Origin: Pachypanchax playfairii
Lineage: Eukaryota; Chordata; Actinopteri; Cyprinodontiformes; Aplocheilidae
Length of the DNA: 64,000 nucleotides
Direction of reading: 5' to 3'
Assembly: GCA_006937955.1 (NCBI GenBank)
Contig: SSNP01000350.1
Coordinates: 1 to 64,000 of the forward strand
The position numbers were made by a program, and so were the translations under genes. Positions 41,030 through 52,734 of this stretch are shown here, piece by piece. Position 1 is the stretch's first letter; every line of letters starts with the position of its first letter. The notes beneath the pieces were generated by a model, which saw only the letters and a list, made by a program, of their open reading frames with translations, ran no database searches and was not told where the DNA came from.

Positions 41030-41965
41030 GAGCAATGTAACCTAAATTGATTTAAAATAATGCTTTGATTAAACATGTTACAGATCTTAGGATATATTGA
41101 ATTAACCTGCAAATCCCTTCTTTACTACTCAGGAACAAATACTGATATGTGTAAAAGTAATATGTCATCAGAATAAGGAAACACTGTTCTTTTATTCTTG
41201 TTAAAAGATAAAATTGATGATGAGGTTTAGTCTTACAAAGAGTGGATGAGCAAGCGTTTTATTGGATAATAATAAAATCTGTGACCACCACCCAAGGGCC
41301 GTCCTAACATTCGAATTCCCCAAAACGGATTTTTCATTGGCTAAGAGCCCATGATAGCCACACCTAAAGGCGGAGAAAAGCAGTCTATAACTGACCCTTA
41401 TCGAAGGATTCACACCTCACCTTTTTACTTCTCCACTTTTTTTCTACCCACTTCAACTTCTTACTTCCTTCACTTCTTTCATTTTTATATTTTTTATTTC
41501 CTTTTAGACTTTTTACTCACGTTTCATTTTTACCTCATTTTGCGAGTTTAAAACCTTTTTCTTGATTTTATTTTAACGAACTCCTTGTTTATTAGACACT
41601 TAAGCTTTCTTTTTGACGCGCGATTTTCTTTACCTTCAAAGTTCATTTTTCTTTAAATTCGACGCACGTTCAAACACGTAAAGTATCTTGTTTGAATAGT
41701 TTAATTCCACAAAATCCAGACTTCACGTCGCCAGCTGGAGGAAGAAACTACAGATCCCAGAATTCTTTCCGTGGGCCTTCGACACATGACGAGTACCTTC
41801 CAGCGGCAGATCTCTACCTGATTCTTACAAAGCAGACGGCAGCCAAACCCAGGAAAAGTCCCGACATTTGGAGGCAAAACCACTTCGAACCAGACGGAAC
41901 TCTCTGGGAACTAAAGGAGCGAAAACTCCCAACCGTACTGCAAAGAAGTAAGAGATCGATTTCAT
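41030..41965 (+). repeat. Diverged repeat block 2
   Basis: The first half matches block 1 (39040-39620). The second half (41560-41965) matches block 3 (42340-42725), sharing CGTAAAGTAT-type, CACTTCGAA(T/C)CAGACG-type and AGTAAGAGATC phrases. It therefore links the blocks into one family of unknown identity. Confidence 0.55.
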
Positions 41966-41969
41966 TTAA

Positions 41970-42313
41970 TCCATGACAAGGATTGAAAACAGTTGCAGGT
42001 CGTTTGCTGGCTGCAGAAACATCCATAAGTATACCTTCAGTGTTTGAATCCAAGTCCACGGCGGCCATGTACTTCCTGTTCAAGAGCTGTCGGCAACGCG
42101 CATGCAGCGTCAATTTACGTCACATCCCTACAACTGCGCGGGAAATTCGGACGTCGAACTGCAGCGCATTATGTAGCACACAGCGTTTCCAAGGCAACAG
42201 ACATATATGCGGATGGCCTCGTTATTTTGGGTTTTTAATGCTTCATGACCCATTAGCATTGAATAAACTGGAAATGCATGTGTAGTTTTTCACAAATCTT
42301 GCCTTATGTCCCT
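41970..42313 (+). mobile_element. Possible third TTAA-target element
   Basis: TTAA occurs at 41966-41969 and 42314-42317. The right end on the minus strand reads AGGGACATAAGGCAAG, like many vertebrate TTAA elements, but the left end is only loosely similar. It separates repeat blocks 2 and 3. Confidence 0.35.
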
Positions 42314-42339
42314 TTAATTCGTTGCAAAACTATTTGTTT

Positions 42340-43140
42340 TGTTTGAAACTTAAGTGTTTGTTTTGTAACGCTCGATCGTCATTATTATCTTCGTAGTTCG
42401 TTTTTATAAGTTCAGAGCACGCTCAAGCCCGCAAAGTATTTTTATTTTTAATACTTTAACTTTAATCCAGCAAAGACTTACTCACGTCATCAGCGGAGCC
42501 AAAACCTACATACAACTCCCATAGAGCGTCTTCAGTTGGGCCTTCCGGCACGAGACCAGACCTCAATCACCTGCCGTGATTCTTACACAGACCTGGACAG
42601 CCTCTTTTCTGGCAGGAGATTCGACACTCAGAGGGGACCACTTTGAATCAGACGAAATCTCGCCAGAAGTTGCAGATGAAAACTTCTGCCTGCTGCTATA
42701 CCAAAAGTAAGAGATCAATTTCATCTTATCTGAACAAGCGAATTTCAAACATTTGTGTTGGTGACATGCAGAAGGCCCAGGATCGTGAAGCTCTCTCTTT
42801 CTCTCTCTCTCCACTATTTTCTTGAAACAATTCAATCCTCCTTGAGTTTAAAATTCCTTCCCGTGGTAAAACAGTAGTTTACTGTTTCCTCACCCACTCT
42901 TACCAGTCTAGTTAGTCTTTAAAGTTCTTAAACGTTAAGTGTTCTGGTTTGTTTATTTGTTGTTTGTTATTGGGCTGTCTTAATTGTTGTTAAATAAATA
43001 TTCACCATAATTTTAATTGGCCGATTCAGTGAGTTTTTATTTGTGATTTGACTCCCTGACAGAAGTAGGACACACAACCTCAGAAAATGAGACTGCAATA
43101 ATTTAATCGATTAAATATTCTAATATTTAATCCCTTCTAA
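42340..43140 (+). repeat. Diverged repeat block 3
   Basis: It matches the second half of block 2 up to about 42725, then continues through AATAAATATTCACCATAATT and a leader-like GGTGGTGCCCCTGGTAATAAC, which is interrupted by the hAT element at 43166. No coding region is present. Confidence 0.5.
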
Positions 43141-43165
43141 AGAAGGTGGTGCCCCTGGTAATAAC

Positions 43166-43979
43166 TAGGGGTGTCAAATTATCGCGTTAGTTGCGATTAA
43201 TTAATTACAGCCATATTTGGTGCGTTATATTCCTTAATCGCATTAATCTAATTTTTAATCTATATTTACAGTTTCTGCTTTTGAGTTGCTTTTAAATAAA
43301 ATCCTTTTTTAGTATTTCTTCTTCTTGTGCTGGAGTTGTACAAAGGGATTAATCCAGTGCTTAATTTGTAAATCAAAAGTTACCGGAACGTAAATAGCGC
43401 TATTAGACCAGAATTCACTGACCGAACCGGAATGCACACATAGACGTATGAATGCACACACATACACAACCGTCGGACCAGACGAAGCGCTGTGCGCCGG
43501 CTTGTAAATTGTAAAGCGCTTGTAAATTGTCAAGCAAGGCTAGAGAAAGTGATGATAAACCCAGAAAAAGTAAGTTATACTGCCTTTTTGTTATTTTGAT
43601 GTCGCTGTTATTTAACCCAACAGGCGCCGTTAACGGATCCTAGCAATCGGTTACCGGAAAACACCCTTTCAAAATAAGACAGTTCCCAGATCTTCTTCCG
43701 GCTCAAATTAAGCCCTGGATTAATCACTCTTAGGTGGACATCTATTGACTGCTGATTGACTTCCAGTGACGGCAAGGTGAGCAAAAGCGGTTAGTTGCAG
43801 AGCGGAGAAGTGACAATGGAGGAGCATATGAGAGTTGTCGGTCCCATAAATGGAAAATTTGCTTTTCAAAAACTTTTTAGCTATTATTAAATGAGATTAA
43901 AAATAAGATTAATTAGATTAATTAATTACTGCTCAAAATTAATTAATCTCATCCAATTTTTAATCTCACGACAGCACTA
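43166..43979. mobile_element. Non-autonomous hAT element
   Basis: Perfect 8-bp duplication GTAATAAC at 43158-43165 and 43980-43987. The ends are TAGGGGTGTC and, reversed, TAGTGCTGTC, a hAT-like inverted end. Both ends have AATTAATTA-rich subterminal DNA. The 814-bp interior has no transposase. Confidence 0.88.
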
Positions 43980-43987
43980 GTAATAAC

Positions 43988-44738
43988 ACAATAAAGAGGT
44001 AAACATTTTTTTCCTACACCACTAACCATCTCTCTCTCCAAGGGCAAGCCCTGTTCATTCCCTGTGTTCTTTGTTTGCTGTTTCCACCTGGAGCCAATTC
44101 AAGCACAGACATGGAAGTCAGAGATCCACTGAGCTTCACTCATATGTCGCAGAATCACCTGTGCCTAGTGTTTTCTTCTGACCCTGTTCCAACCTGTCTG
44201 GTAAGAGCCGATTAACTTTGATCCGTCTGAGATTAGTTCCACCGCTTGTTTTGTTTGGTGCTAGTCTCATGTCTCTTGCCACAGAAAGTCGCCCCAAAAA
44301 GCCTAGCGTAGATGTCTCACCCTGGACAGTTTACAATAAATATTTTACCCCAACTCCTGAGTCCTGTCTTGTACACATTTGAGTCCAGACAAAACAAAGC
44401 TGCCCCGCACCAGCAGAATAATTCAGTGTACTGAGTCTGAGTGGTAAGTGCTCCATTTGTGTCGTTAAAATTTTCGTTTGTGCTGCTTTAGTTTTGGCCA
44501 TATTGCAAGTTTACATGACATTCATGTGACTCGAATTGATGACGTCTGTGGTCCAAAAAGTTTGTAAAAAATATTAGAATGACTCACTCACTAATGAGTC
44601 ACTCTCAAATAACTCAAATTATTACAGTATCAAATAACATCTAATGCTGTTCAACCTGTTATTACAGGAAAATGTTTTTCTGAAATTACTTGTTTTGGTG
44701 GGTAAATTTGTTCAATAAAGTTTAATTAAATATAATGT
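43988..44738 (+). other. Possible Gypsy LTR fragment and unassigned DNA
   Basis: Around 44335-44400 an AATAAA signal followed by CCTGTCTTGTACACATTTGAG looks like the R-U5 end of a Gypsy LTR. No partner or coding part was found. Confidence 0.3.
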
Positions 44739-44788
44739 GTATAATGTATTTTTATTCAAAGATTTCTTTGAATAAAAATACATTATAC
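44739..44788. repeat. Perfect 24-bp palindrome with 2-bp spacer
   Basis: Positions 44739-44762 and 44765-44788 are exact reverse complements, with TT between. The arms are AT-rich (GTATAATG..CATTATAC ends). Such a structure can extrude as a cruciform. Confidence 0.97.
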
Positions 44789-45697
44789 ATTTGTAATGTA
44801 ATACATCTACATTTGTAATGCACATACTTTATTTTTACTTCATCAGCCACATTTCTCTCATATGATTTATGAAATGCAAGCACTTCAAGGTTTATTGAGA
44901 AGAAAAGAGCAGGATTTTCTTTACAAAACTCTACTGAAATCTACAGAATTAAGAACAGATTATATACTTCCCAATAAAAATTACACAAAATAGCAGCTGT
45001 TTGTACAAAATTCAGAGGTATTTTGAAGAAAAATTTAAAGATTTTCCCTATTTCCACGCGATTTTAACAATCATCTGTTAAATCTGATTTCTGGATAAGG
45101 TGAGAATTTTTAAAATGCTAAGGTTTTATTCTCAGTTGGTGTAGCCAGCGAATCTTCAGTGAATTTTTGTCAAGATTAAATAACAATTTTAAAATTAAAC
45201 AGTTAATTTCATTTGCAAATGCACATAAGACCCACGTAAATGCATGCAGATTGTTAAAGAATTATGTGTTTTATGCCACCAGGCTGGTTATATAGATCAG
45301 AATTTTTGATTGATACAAATCATAGTATCTTTTAATTCTTTAATTAAATGCCTCCAAAGCCATCAGTAGACTGGGATTCTCTTTGTGCAGTTCTCTGCAG
45401 TTCAAAAGACGCCATTGGCCAACTCAAAAATGGCAGAAAAGTGAACAGACAACTTTTGGTCAGGTTTGGAATTCACTGATCAGGAAACTGACCCAGAAAG
45501 GGATGTTGATATGGAATTTGTCTTGGGCTACATTTCAACTGGATGTACTGTCGGGCTTTTCAGCTTAAAGAACCTTTGGAAGACTGGGTTCAGTTTATTT
45601 CTGGAAAAATCAAACACGCTGACAAGTTTTCTTCATGTCAGAAAAGTGAAGACACAGTCTTGAAGCCTGGCACTTGGACTTATATTATAAATGATCT
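44789..45697. other. Unassigned DNA
   Basis: AT-rich up to about 45370. The part 45380-45660 has two 60-codon frames without known motifs and somewhat more coding-like composition; I cannot identify it. It is the flank into which the Myb-bearing element inserted. Confidence 0.4.
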
Positions 45698-46582
45698 GGG
45701 GTCTCATTTATAAATGTTGCGTATGCACAAAATGGGGCTTGAAACTGGCGTACTTTAATGTTTTATCATTTAAGGCCCAACGGCTGTCATCATGTCGCAA
45801 AACACACTCTTTATTTCTTTTAATTCATTGGTCACAGAATTAAATGCGCTGATGGTTTCTCTCTGTGTCTGTATCCCAGCTTCAGTCAGAACCCGACCAC
45901 TGCTGGATGCGCCGCGGTCACTGGCCGCACTGGTGCTGGGGACAGTCTGACCACCTCATCCTATGTGCAAATGCTGAAAAGACATGGCATATTAGTCTGT
46001 CTCCTTAAAACATGCTAAAATTTGTTAATGTAGCCACATATTACAAAAGGTGTTTTACCGGCTTTATTTGTTGTTTCTGCCAGGTCGGTGTCGCCCTTCT
46101 TCTCTGACACAAGACCGTACACCGTCCTGTCAGTTGAACTGACAGCTGCACTGCAGACGCTGCCACTCGTAGTTTTTTTTATTTTATTTGTGACACCACT
46201 GCTGTTTCCACCAAATAAAATGTCTCTCCTAGCCTCCACTTCACCCACTAACACTTTAATTTTCGTCTCTGTGAAGTTTATCTTCTTGTTTTTTTGTTTA
46301 GTTGCGATATTTCCCATCTTCCTCATATATATCAATATCCATGTCCTGCTTTGCATTGACCTTATATGGCCCAGTTTGGAAGTGTTCAGGGCGGGACATG
46401 AGCCAAATTCACGTACTCAAGCTTCCAGGTAGAGTGTGATTTATAAAGGGGAAGTTGCTTACAACTGTGCTTACGCATGGTTTTATAAATCGGAATTTTT
46501 TTTGGCGTACGCAAACTTTTTGTTTTGGTCGTACGTACACTTTTAGTAGGGTTTCTTCACAATGTTTTATAAATTAGACCCC
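45698..46582 (-). mobile_element. Myb-bearing DNA transposon with 6-bp target duplication
   Basis: Ends GGGGTCTCATTTATAAA and, reversed, GGGGTCTAATTTATAAA form a clear inverted repeat. The flanks are TGATCT at 45692-45697 and 46583-46588. It encodes a Myb/SANT-like protein but no transposase. A related left end is at 57223. Confidence 0.85.
46015..46317 (-). pseudogene. Myb/SANT-like DNA-binding protein fragment
   Basis: Starting MGNIATKQ at 46317, the frame has KINFTETKIKVLVGEVEARRDILFG-like text (quoted in part: TETKIKVLVGEVEARR), the first helices of a Myb/SANT-like domain as in Harbinger accessory proteins. The later part is out of register and the downstream helix is missing. It would have bound the element ends. 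Confidence 0.68.
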
Positions 46583-46959
46583 TGATCTGTAAGAAGATCA
46601 AAAACACATGCAAGTTTGAGTTCCAAAGAACCGCATTTGCTCCAACTGTGTGAGAAGATTGTAAAAGAGCTACATGAGAGCAGGATGGAACCAGTTACAT
46701 GAAGGTCAGCAGATCTGATGGATGTTGAGATCTTGAGCCAAGCCACCTACTTAATTTGGCCACCCTGCGAAAGATCAAACAACAGAGAGTTGGTTTGGAA
46801 TTAGGGTTGTGTTTAGTGATTTGGTTTATTGGTCTATTGACATCTGTGCACGTGCATAACACTAGTTACTACAACATTACAAGACCGACGCTACAGTATG
46901 CGTGGTTCTTTGAAGGTGCTTAAAGAGCAGTTCCTGTCAGAGTCTTCAGAGCAGGTTAA

Positions 46960-47236
46960 TGTTCCGGACTTTATTTCTCGCTGTAGGTAGCGTATACAAA
47001 GAGCAACTTCTTTGGCTAAGGAGGCTATTTCTTCATCCCAGGCTGATATGAAGAGATGGTATGACGGCAAGGTGGTTGAGCGACATTTCAACCCTAGGGA
47101 TAAAGTGTTGCTGCCTACATCAGGCTCTTCTTCAACAGCATGTTTTTCAGGTCCATATATAGTGAAGGGTAAAGTGTCTGATACAGACATCATTAAAACT
47201 CCTGAGCGTTGGAGAAGAAATAGACTGCCACATTAA
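46960..47236 (+). pseudogene. Gmr1-like Gypsy integrase C-terminus
   Basis: ADMKRWYDGKVVERHFNPRD, then FSGPYIVKGKVSDTDI, is the C-terminal module of a Gypsy integrase. It lies upstream of the RT on the same strand, the reverse of the usual Gypsy order and as described for Gmr1 of cod. The catalytic core is not present upstream. Confidence 0.78.
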
Positions 47237-47301
47237 CATGTTGAAGCCTTTCTTGTCCAGGGATATCAAGCCGTCGCAGCCTACATCTTCCCTGACAGTA
47301 G

Positions 47302-47838
47302 ATGTCTATTCAGCACTATCTACATAGATCCTTGGTCTGTAAAATTTGTCCTGATCATGATTTAGAGTTGCCGTCTGAGCAGTCTGGAAGGTTAACTAAT
47401 ACAGAGTTTTTGTCTGAATTAGAATGTAGGTTGTCCTACCTTACTTCTGATAAGCATAGTAACTTCTTTACCCTTATTCATTCTTATCTGTCTCTGTTCA
47501 ATGATTCGCCTTCCCGTACTGACGTGTTACAGCACGAGATTGATGTTGGCTCTGCTGTTCCAATCAAGCAACATGCTTATTGTTATTCAATGGAGAAAAG
47601 AGAGGTCATAAATAAGGAGGTTGCCTACCTTGTAGAACATGGTTTGGCTAAAAGAAGCCCTTGGAGCTCTCCATGTTTACTGGTTACAAAGTCAGATGGT
47701 AGTCCTTGCTTTTGTATTGACTGCCAAAAAGTCAATGCTGTTATTCTGTCAGACTCTTTTCTGTTGCCTCGCATGGAGGATTGTATCAATAGTATTAGCT
47801 CAGCCACCATTATCTCCAAACTAGATCGACTTGTTTAA
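47302..47838 (+). pseudogene. Gmr1-like Gypsy RT, first part
   Basis: LQHEIDVGSAVPIKQHAYC, PWSSPCLLVTKSDGS and PRMEDCINSI are RT finger motifs. The frame is interrupted at SKLDRLV by a TTAA (47835-47838), where a TTAA-target element starts. The RT catalytic box is missing; the next remaining piece is at 52735. Confidence 0.88.
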
Positions 47839-47897
47839 ATATGGAACATGTACACCACAATAACAGAACAAAGCCTTCAGCCATCTGGGTGCCTGCC
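47839..47897 (+). mobile_element. TTAA-target element copy D, end only
   Basis: ATATGGAACATG and CACAATAACAGAAC, then AGCCATCTGGGTGCC, match the end of copy B (reverse of 52520-52575) and of copy A (48870-48920). It is cut off at about 47897. Confidence 0.7.
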
Positions 47898-48039
47898 AAC
47901 TATCCCGTTAGCATTTTCCTCAGGGGAGGTGAAGAGATGTTTGGCCTTCAGGCTCAAAACAAGATGAGAGAAATTAGAAGCAGAGAATATGTTTAACAGG
48001 CACCGTTTTAACTTCCAAACGGCAAACAAATGACAACCT

Positions 48040-48540
48040 TGGTAAATCTCAGTCCCAATTCTGTAAAATCTCATCTCCAAGAACTACTGGAGAGGAGAGC
48101 TTTGATGGAGAAGCGTTGGGTTAAAGAGATGGACCCTGATAAACCCGACCATGCTAACAAACAGCTGGAAAAAAAGAAAAAAAAGGGGTATGTGAGAGGC
48201 TTCTCTCATAGCTGGTATACCAGAAAGGCTTGGCTAGCTGGATGTAGCTATGCTAACTCACTTTTTTTTGTTCTTTTAAAACAAGCAACGCTAATCAGGA
48301 CAGTTACAGGACTAAGGGATATGAAACATCTGTCCGAAAAAATAAAGAAGCAAGAGAACACCAAGAGACACATGGATAACAGAAGTAAGAACAATGTTTT
48401 TATTTTTGTTTTCTGGTAGAAAAAATCTGAACAGAAAGAAAACTTGCTAAAACCAGTGTTAAAGAAGCCTGTAAAGGAAAAAAAAGTTGTCAGGAAGTTT
48501 AAAATTGTGACTAGTAGTGGTGTTATGATCCATTTATCAA
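48040..48540 (+). mobile_element. Old interspersed repeat, second copy (empty-site copy)
   Basis: It matches 7905-8145 and 8738-8815 in reverse. It includes the exon-like MKHLSEKIKKQENTKRHMDN followed by GTAAG, and the single TTAA at 48276-48279 where the other copy carries a 584-bp insertion. Confidence 0.62.
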
Positions 48541-48858
48541 CAATACTTATTTGTCTTACGAAAAGTTTTTTGTGGAACTATACAACTTTATCTCTTCAAA
48601 CATCTCGGAGTCATCAATGGTAAAAGGCTGTTTATTGTTACTCAGTACAAGTGCTGCTAGTGCTGAAATGCCAGCTAGCGTGGATCACTGAAGCCTGATG
48701 CTGCACACTGCTTAGCTTTTCCCCTGTTCACGTCAGACCCGTCTTTTTCCGTGCTCCACAAGAGTTTCTGCTCATCTATTCATTCAGAGCTATTTTTTCA
48801 CCATGGGTAAGTAAATAACATAAAAAAATAATTGAATAACACTTACTCTTGCTTTTAA

Positions 48859-49721
48859 AGGTGGGATATGAAACTCGAAACACAATAACACAGCACAAAG
48901 CCTTCAGCCATCTGGGTGCCAGGCTCGTTTACCCCCCCGCGCACGCTCCGATGCTCAGGCCGAATATTCCTCACCAAACCCAATCTGATCCCCGATCCGA
49001 GTAAAATATCATGAGTTCAGCTCACTAATCATGCTCTCCAGCCCTGCAGATTACACATGGACTCTGATAAAAGCAGGTCCTACCTGTTTGTAGCTCAATC
49101 CTCGACTCAGTCTGTGGCAAAGAGCTCAAAGTTGCACCATAGCTCCAAAACTTCCTGTAGTACCTCTTAAGATCCTCTCTCCTCCCCACACACCATCCTG
49201 CATGCACCACTTATCCAGTGAAATAAAAAAAAGCAAAAAAATCCTCAGTGGTGTGTCTTTCAGTCCAAAAAGTGGCCTGAAGCGGTCACTTCACCAACAT
49301 GTAGCTCGTGTTAGCTTAGCAACTTATGAAAAATGTTTCCACACAGAACTTGCTCATCACATGGGAAACCCCAGGGGAATCATCTATGGCAAGCAAATAA
49401 GGTATATACGTAATCACCACATGTCCCTGGTGCTTCCAGCTTCTTGATCTGCAGACTCAACAGCACCAGGCTCACTGTGCTGGAGTATTTATGGCATTAG
49501 GCAACCCAAAATGGTGCCCGCTGCTCTGCCAGCTATTGGCTGGTAGATGTAAACAAAATGCCAACATCGTACCCACCAAAATTAATATTTTATAATATTT
49601 TACTTCAAATATAATTTTTCAAGGAAATGCTGTATTTTCATTCTACAACCCTCTAAACACCCCGTGGAGGCATTATTTTTTTTAAAGATAGCTTTTAATG
49701 AAAATGTTCTATATGCCACCT
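48859..49721 (-). mobile_element. TTAA-target element copy A, complete
   Basis: TTAA at 48855-48858 and TTGA at 49722-49725 flank ends AGGTGGGATATG and, reversed, AGGTGGCATATAG. It is the most complete copy at 863 bp and provides the uninterrupted version of the Copia insertion site seen at 2524/6443. A weak frame (49202-49447) has no known domain. Confidence 0.82.
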
Positions 49722-49744
49722 TTGAATTTGACATCGTTCATCTA

Positions 49745-51003
49745 GTCTTCAACTCTCTCTCTCACTCTTTTCCCGTTTGTTTTGACACCCACCCCCCTTA
49801 ACGCAGTCAGTTGTGTGTTGTGTTTACTTTCATTTCACATTGCTCAAGACAAAATATTAACCAATTATTGCATACAGTTGGAAAAGAACTGGCATTATTA
49901 AAACAATGGTCCGATTATAATAAATTAACGATAAATGTGAATAAAACAAAATATATTAGATTTGGTAATAAGAGAATTGATAACTCAACAAAATTTAAAA
50001 TCTCTGAAATGGAAATTGAGAGGGTGAATTATACAAAATTTTGGGGAGTGTATGTTGATAGACTGGATTGGAAAGAGATATAATGTAAAAACAAAAGTAT
50101 TAAAAACAACTGGTATATTGTGCAGAATTAAGGAAGTTGTAAATCAAAAATCACTCCATTTATTATATAATGCCCTCATTCAACCATATTTAAATTATAG
50201 TGTTGAACTTTGGGGGAATAAATATAAAAGCACAATTCAACCTGTCTTTAATTTGCAAAAAAAAGTGGTTAGAATAATAAATTATGCAGATTATTATGCT
50301 TCGACAAATCCTTCACCAAATTAAAAATATTTAAATTAAATGACTTGGTTGATCTTAGTACAGTGGTGGTTATGTATAAGGTCCATAATAATAAGCTCTC
50401 TGAATCTATTCAGGAAAGGTTTAAACCCAGGGAGACTGGTTATAATTTAAGAGGAACCCATGTTTATCAAAAAAATGTATTCAGAACAAACGCAAAAGGA
50501 AGATGTGTCTCAGTCAGAGAAATATATGGAATAATCTAGATGATGCCATAAAAAACTCCACATCTTTGAACGTATTCAAAAAAAAAGTTTAATTTTAATG
50601 TATTTTGTAGTTATGTAGCACAAGAAATAAATCAGACAAACTTATTGTGTACAGTGTACCCTCGTTGTTTTTTGTTTTGTTTTTATTTATTTTCGATGCA
50701 ATTGATCTGATTTAATTATCTTGATGTAAGTGTGATTATTGCAAATTTGCCTTGTAACAAATTATACTACCATAATTATTATTTCTATTATAATTGTTAT
50801 TATTATTATTGTTGTTATTATAGCTTGTTCTCATCTTGCCAACTGTAAGCTTGGTGCTGTAAGTTGAAATTGGGAATAGGGTTTGGTCTTAGATAACTGT
50901 TTCACTTCAGCCAAGACCCCTTTCAGTCATTGTTTCATTGTTTTAAGTTTGAAGTTAAGTGTGTGAAAATATTGACTGAAATAAATAAACTAAACTAAAC
51001 TAA
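49745..51003 (+). mobile_element. LINE RT C-terminal part and 3' end (CR1/L2/Daphne-like)
   Basis: The pieces KQWSDYNKLTINVNKTKYI, KSLHLLYNALIQPYLNY, VFNLQKKVVRIINYADYY and YNLRGTHVYQK follow the usual order after the RT box, in three frames. The 3' end is an AAACT tandem repeat (about 50985-51003). It is 5'-truncated, as LINE copies usually are, and dead. Confidence 0.82.
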
Positions 51004-51792
51004 ATTTCTATAGTCTGTTTAGACACACAATTATGATTGCATTTGTCAATTGCGGTATTTTATTTTGAAGAATTGCTATTATTTTTGACCGGATTGATGC
51101 GGAACACTCACGGCTAATGCAAAAAATAGACCAGATGCCGAAATGATCACTTTACAGTGATCCATGTCTGGGGTGAACTATACCATATAGGTTAACAAGG
51201 GCGCCGAATGGAAGCGGCCTTGGTTCCGCTCCGCTTTGCGGCGCTTCCGCGTGCAGTAGTACTGAGGCCTAAGCAAACTACGTAGTATGTACAGAAGTGT
51301 GATTGACAATCTAGTAGCCAATAGATAACGAAACGTGTTTGTTATCTATTGGCTACTTTTTTCAAGCCCCACCAGGTCTATGATTTATTAATATTATAAC
51401 TTTGTCTTTTGAAAACCATAAGTACAAGATCCCTACAAGTTGATAGAAATGATTTAAAAGTAAATTTGACATCTAAATTTGCTAGAAAAGTCTCTTTACC
51501 ACATTTAACAGTGTTCTTGCTCCTGATCAGACTGTTTACTCAGTCCAGTCAGAATAAATCTGTATTTCTACAATTGGTAAGTTATACTGATCAAATCAGT
51601 AATATATCCATTGTGGCTAGAATAGGCCTGTATATAATGTACTGTATATAATGTGATTATTTAAACTATTTAAACATGTAGCCAATAAGTCTTTTGCAGC
51701 AAGTCTAGTGTATATTTTCATTACTTTAAGTGTTTTGGGGGTGCAAAAGTCTGCAAAAAAAGCCTCACAACAAAAGTGACAACAAATCCCAA
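51004..51792. other. Unassigned DNA with a strong hairpin
   Basis: A GC-rich block at 51185-51260 resembles a transposon end region, but no partner is found. The hairpin at 51313-51357 is listed separately. Confidence 0.4.
51313..51357. repeat. Perfect 17-bp inverted repeat
   Basis: AGTAGCCAATAGATAAC (51313-51329) and its exact complement (51341-51357) flank an 11-nt loop. Confidence 0.95.
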
Positions 51793-52580
51793 TGTGGAAT
51801 ATTTTCATAAAAAGTAATATTTTTAACAAACTAATGCTTCAACAGGGTGTTTAGAGGGTCATGCCCATAAGAATAAAATATCTATTCTAACGGGCAAGAC
51901 GTTGGTATTTTATTTACATCTACCAGCCAATAGCTGGCAGAGTAGTGGGCACCATTATGGGTTGCCTAACACTGTGAATAGTCCGGTGCATCGAGGCTGG
52001 TGCTGTGGAGTCTGCAGGTCAAGCAGCTGGAAGTCCAGGGATATGTGGTGATTATTGACCTTATTTGTTTGCCATAGAACATGTGACTTAGCAGGGTCGT
52101 GTGGGAAAGTCCTTAGCAGTTCAAGCCAACACAAAGCAGCATGTGGCTGAAGTGACAGGAAATCCAGCTGCAGGTTTTGCTGGAGGATACACCTCAGAGG
52201 ATTTTGTGGCTGAGTGAAGAAATGAGGCATGCAGTATGGCGTGAGGAGGACAGAGGATCTTGCTGGAAGTTTTGGTTTGGTCAAGAAGAGCCAGGGCAGC
52301 GACGTGAGGTCTTTGCCATGGACTGAATCAATGACTGAGCTACAGGTTGGAGTCTTCATTTATCAGAGTCAGGGTGTGATCAGCAGGGCTGGAGAGCATG
52401 ATTAGTTTAGATTAGAACTTATGATATTTTGTTGTCCTTCTTGGACTGAAGATCAGAGTGGGTTTGGTGAGGAATATTTATGGCATTAGAGTGCCTGGCA
52501 AGAGCCTGGCACGAGCCTGGCGCCCCAATGGCTGGAGGCTGGGTTCTGTTATTGTGGTGTTCATGTTCCATATTCCACCT
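51793..52580 (+). mobile_element. TTAA-target element copy B
   Basis: The right end TTCCACCT is followed by TTAA (52581-52584). The left end TGTGGAATATTTTCAT is diverged. The middle shares GGGTGTTTAGAGGGT and the block CATCTACCAGCCAATAGCTG with copies A and C. Confidence 0.78.
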
Positions 52581-52734
52581 TTAAATATTTAGCTGAAGTT
52601 GAAAATGTTTTTTTTAATATAGGTTTTACATTAACTCGTCTTTACAAATGTTTTATTGACAGTCATTTAGTTAGATTTATGCAGCCCCACCCAAAAATAT
52701 CTCACCAGCCTCCACTGGTACCTTGGAACACAAA

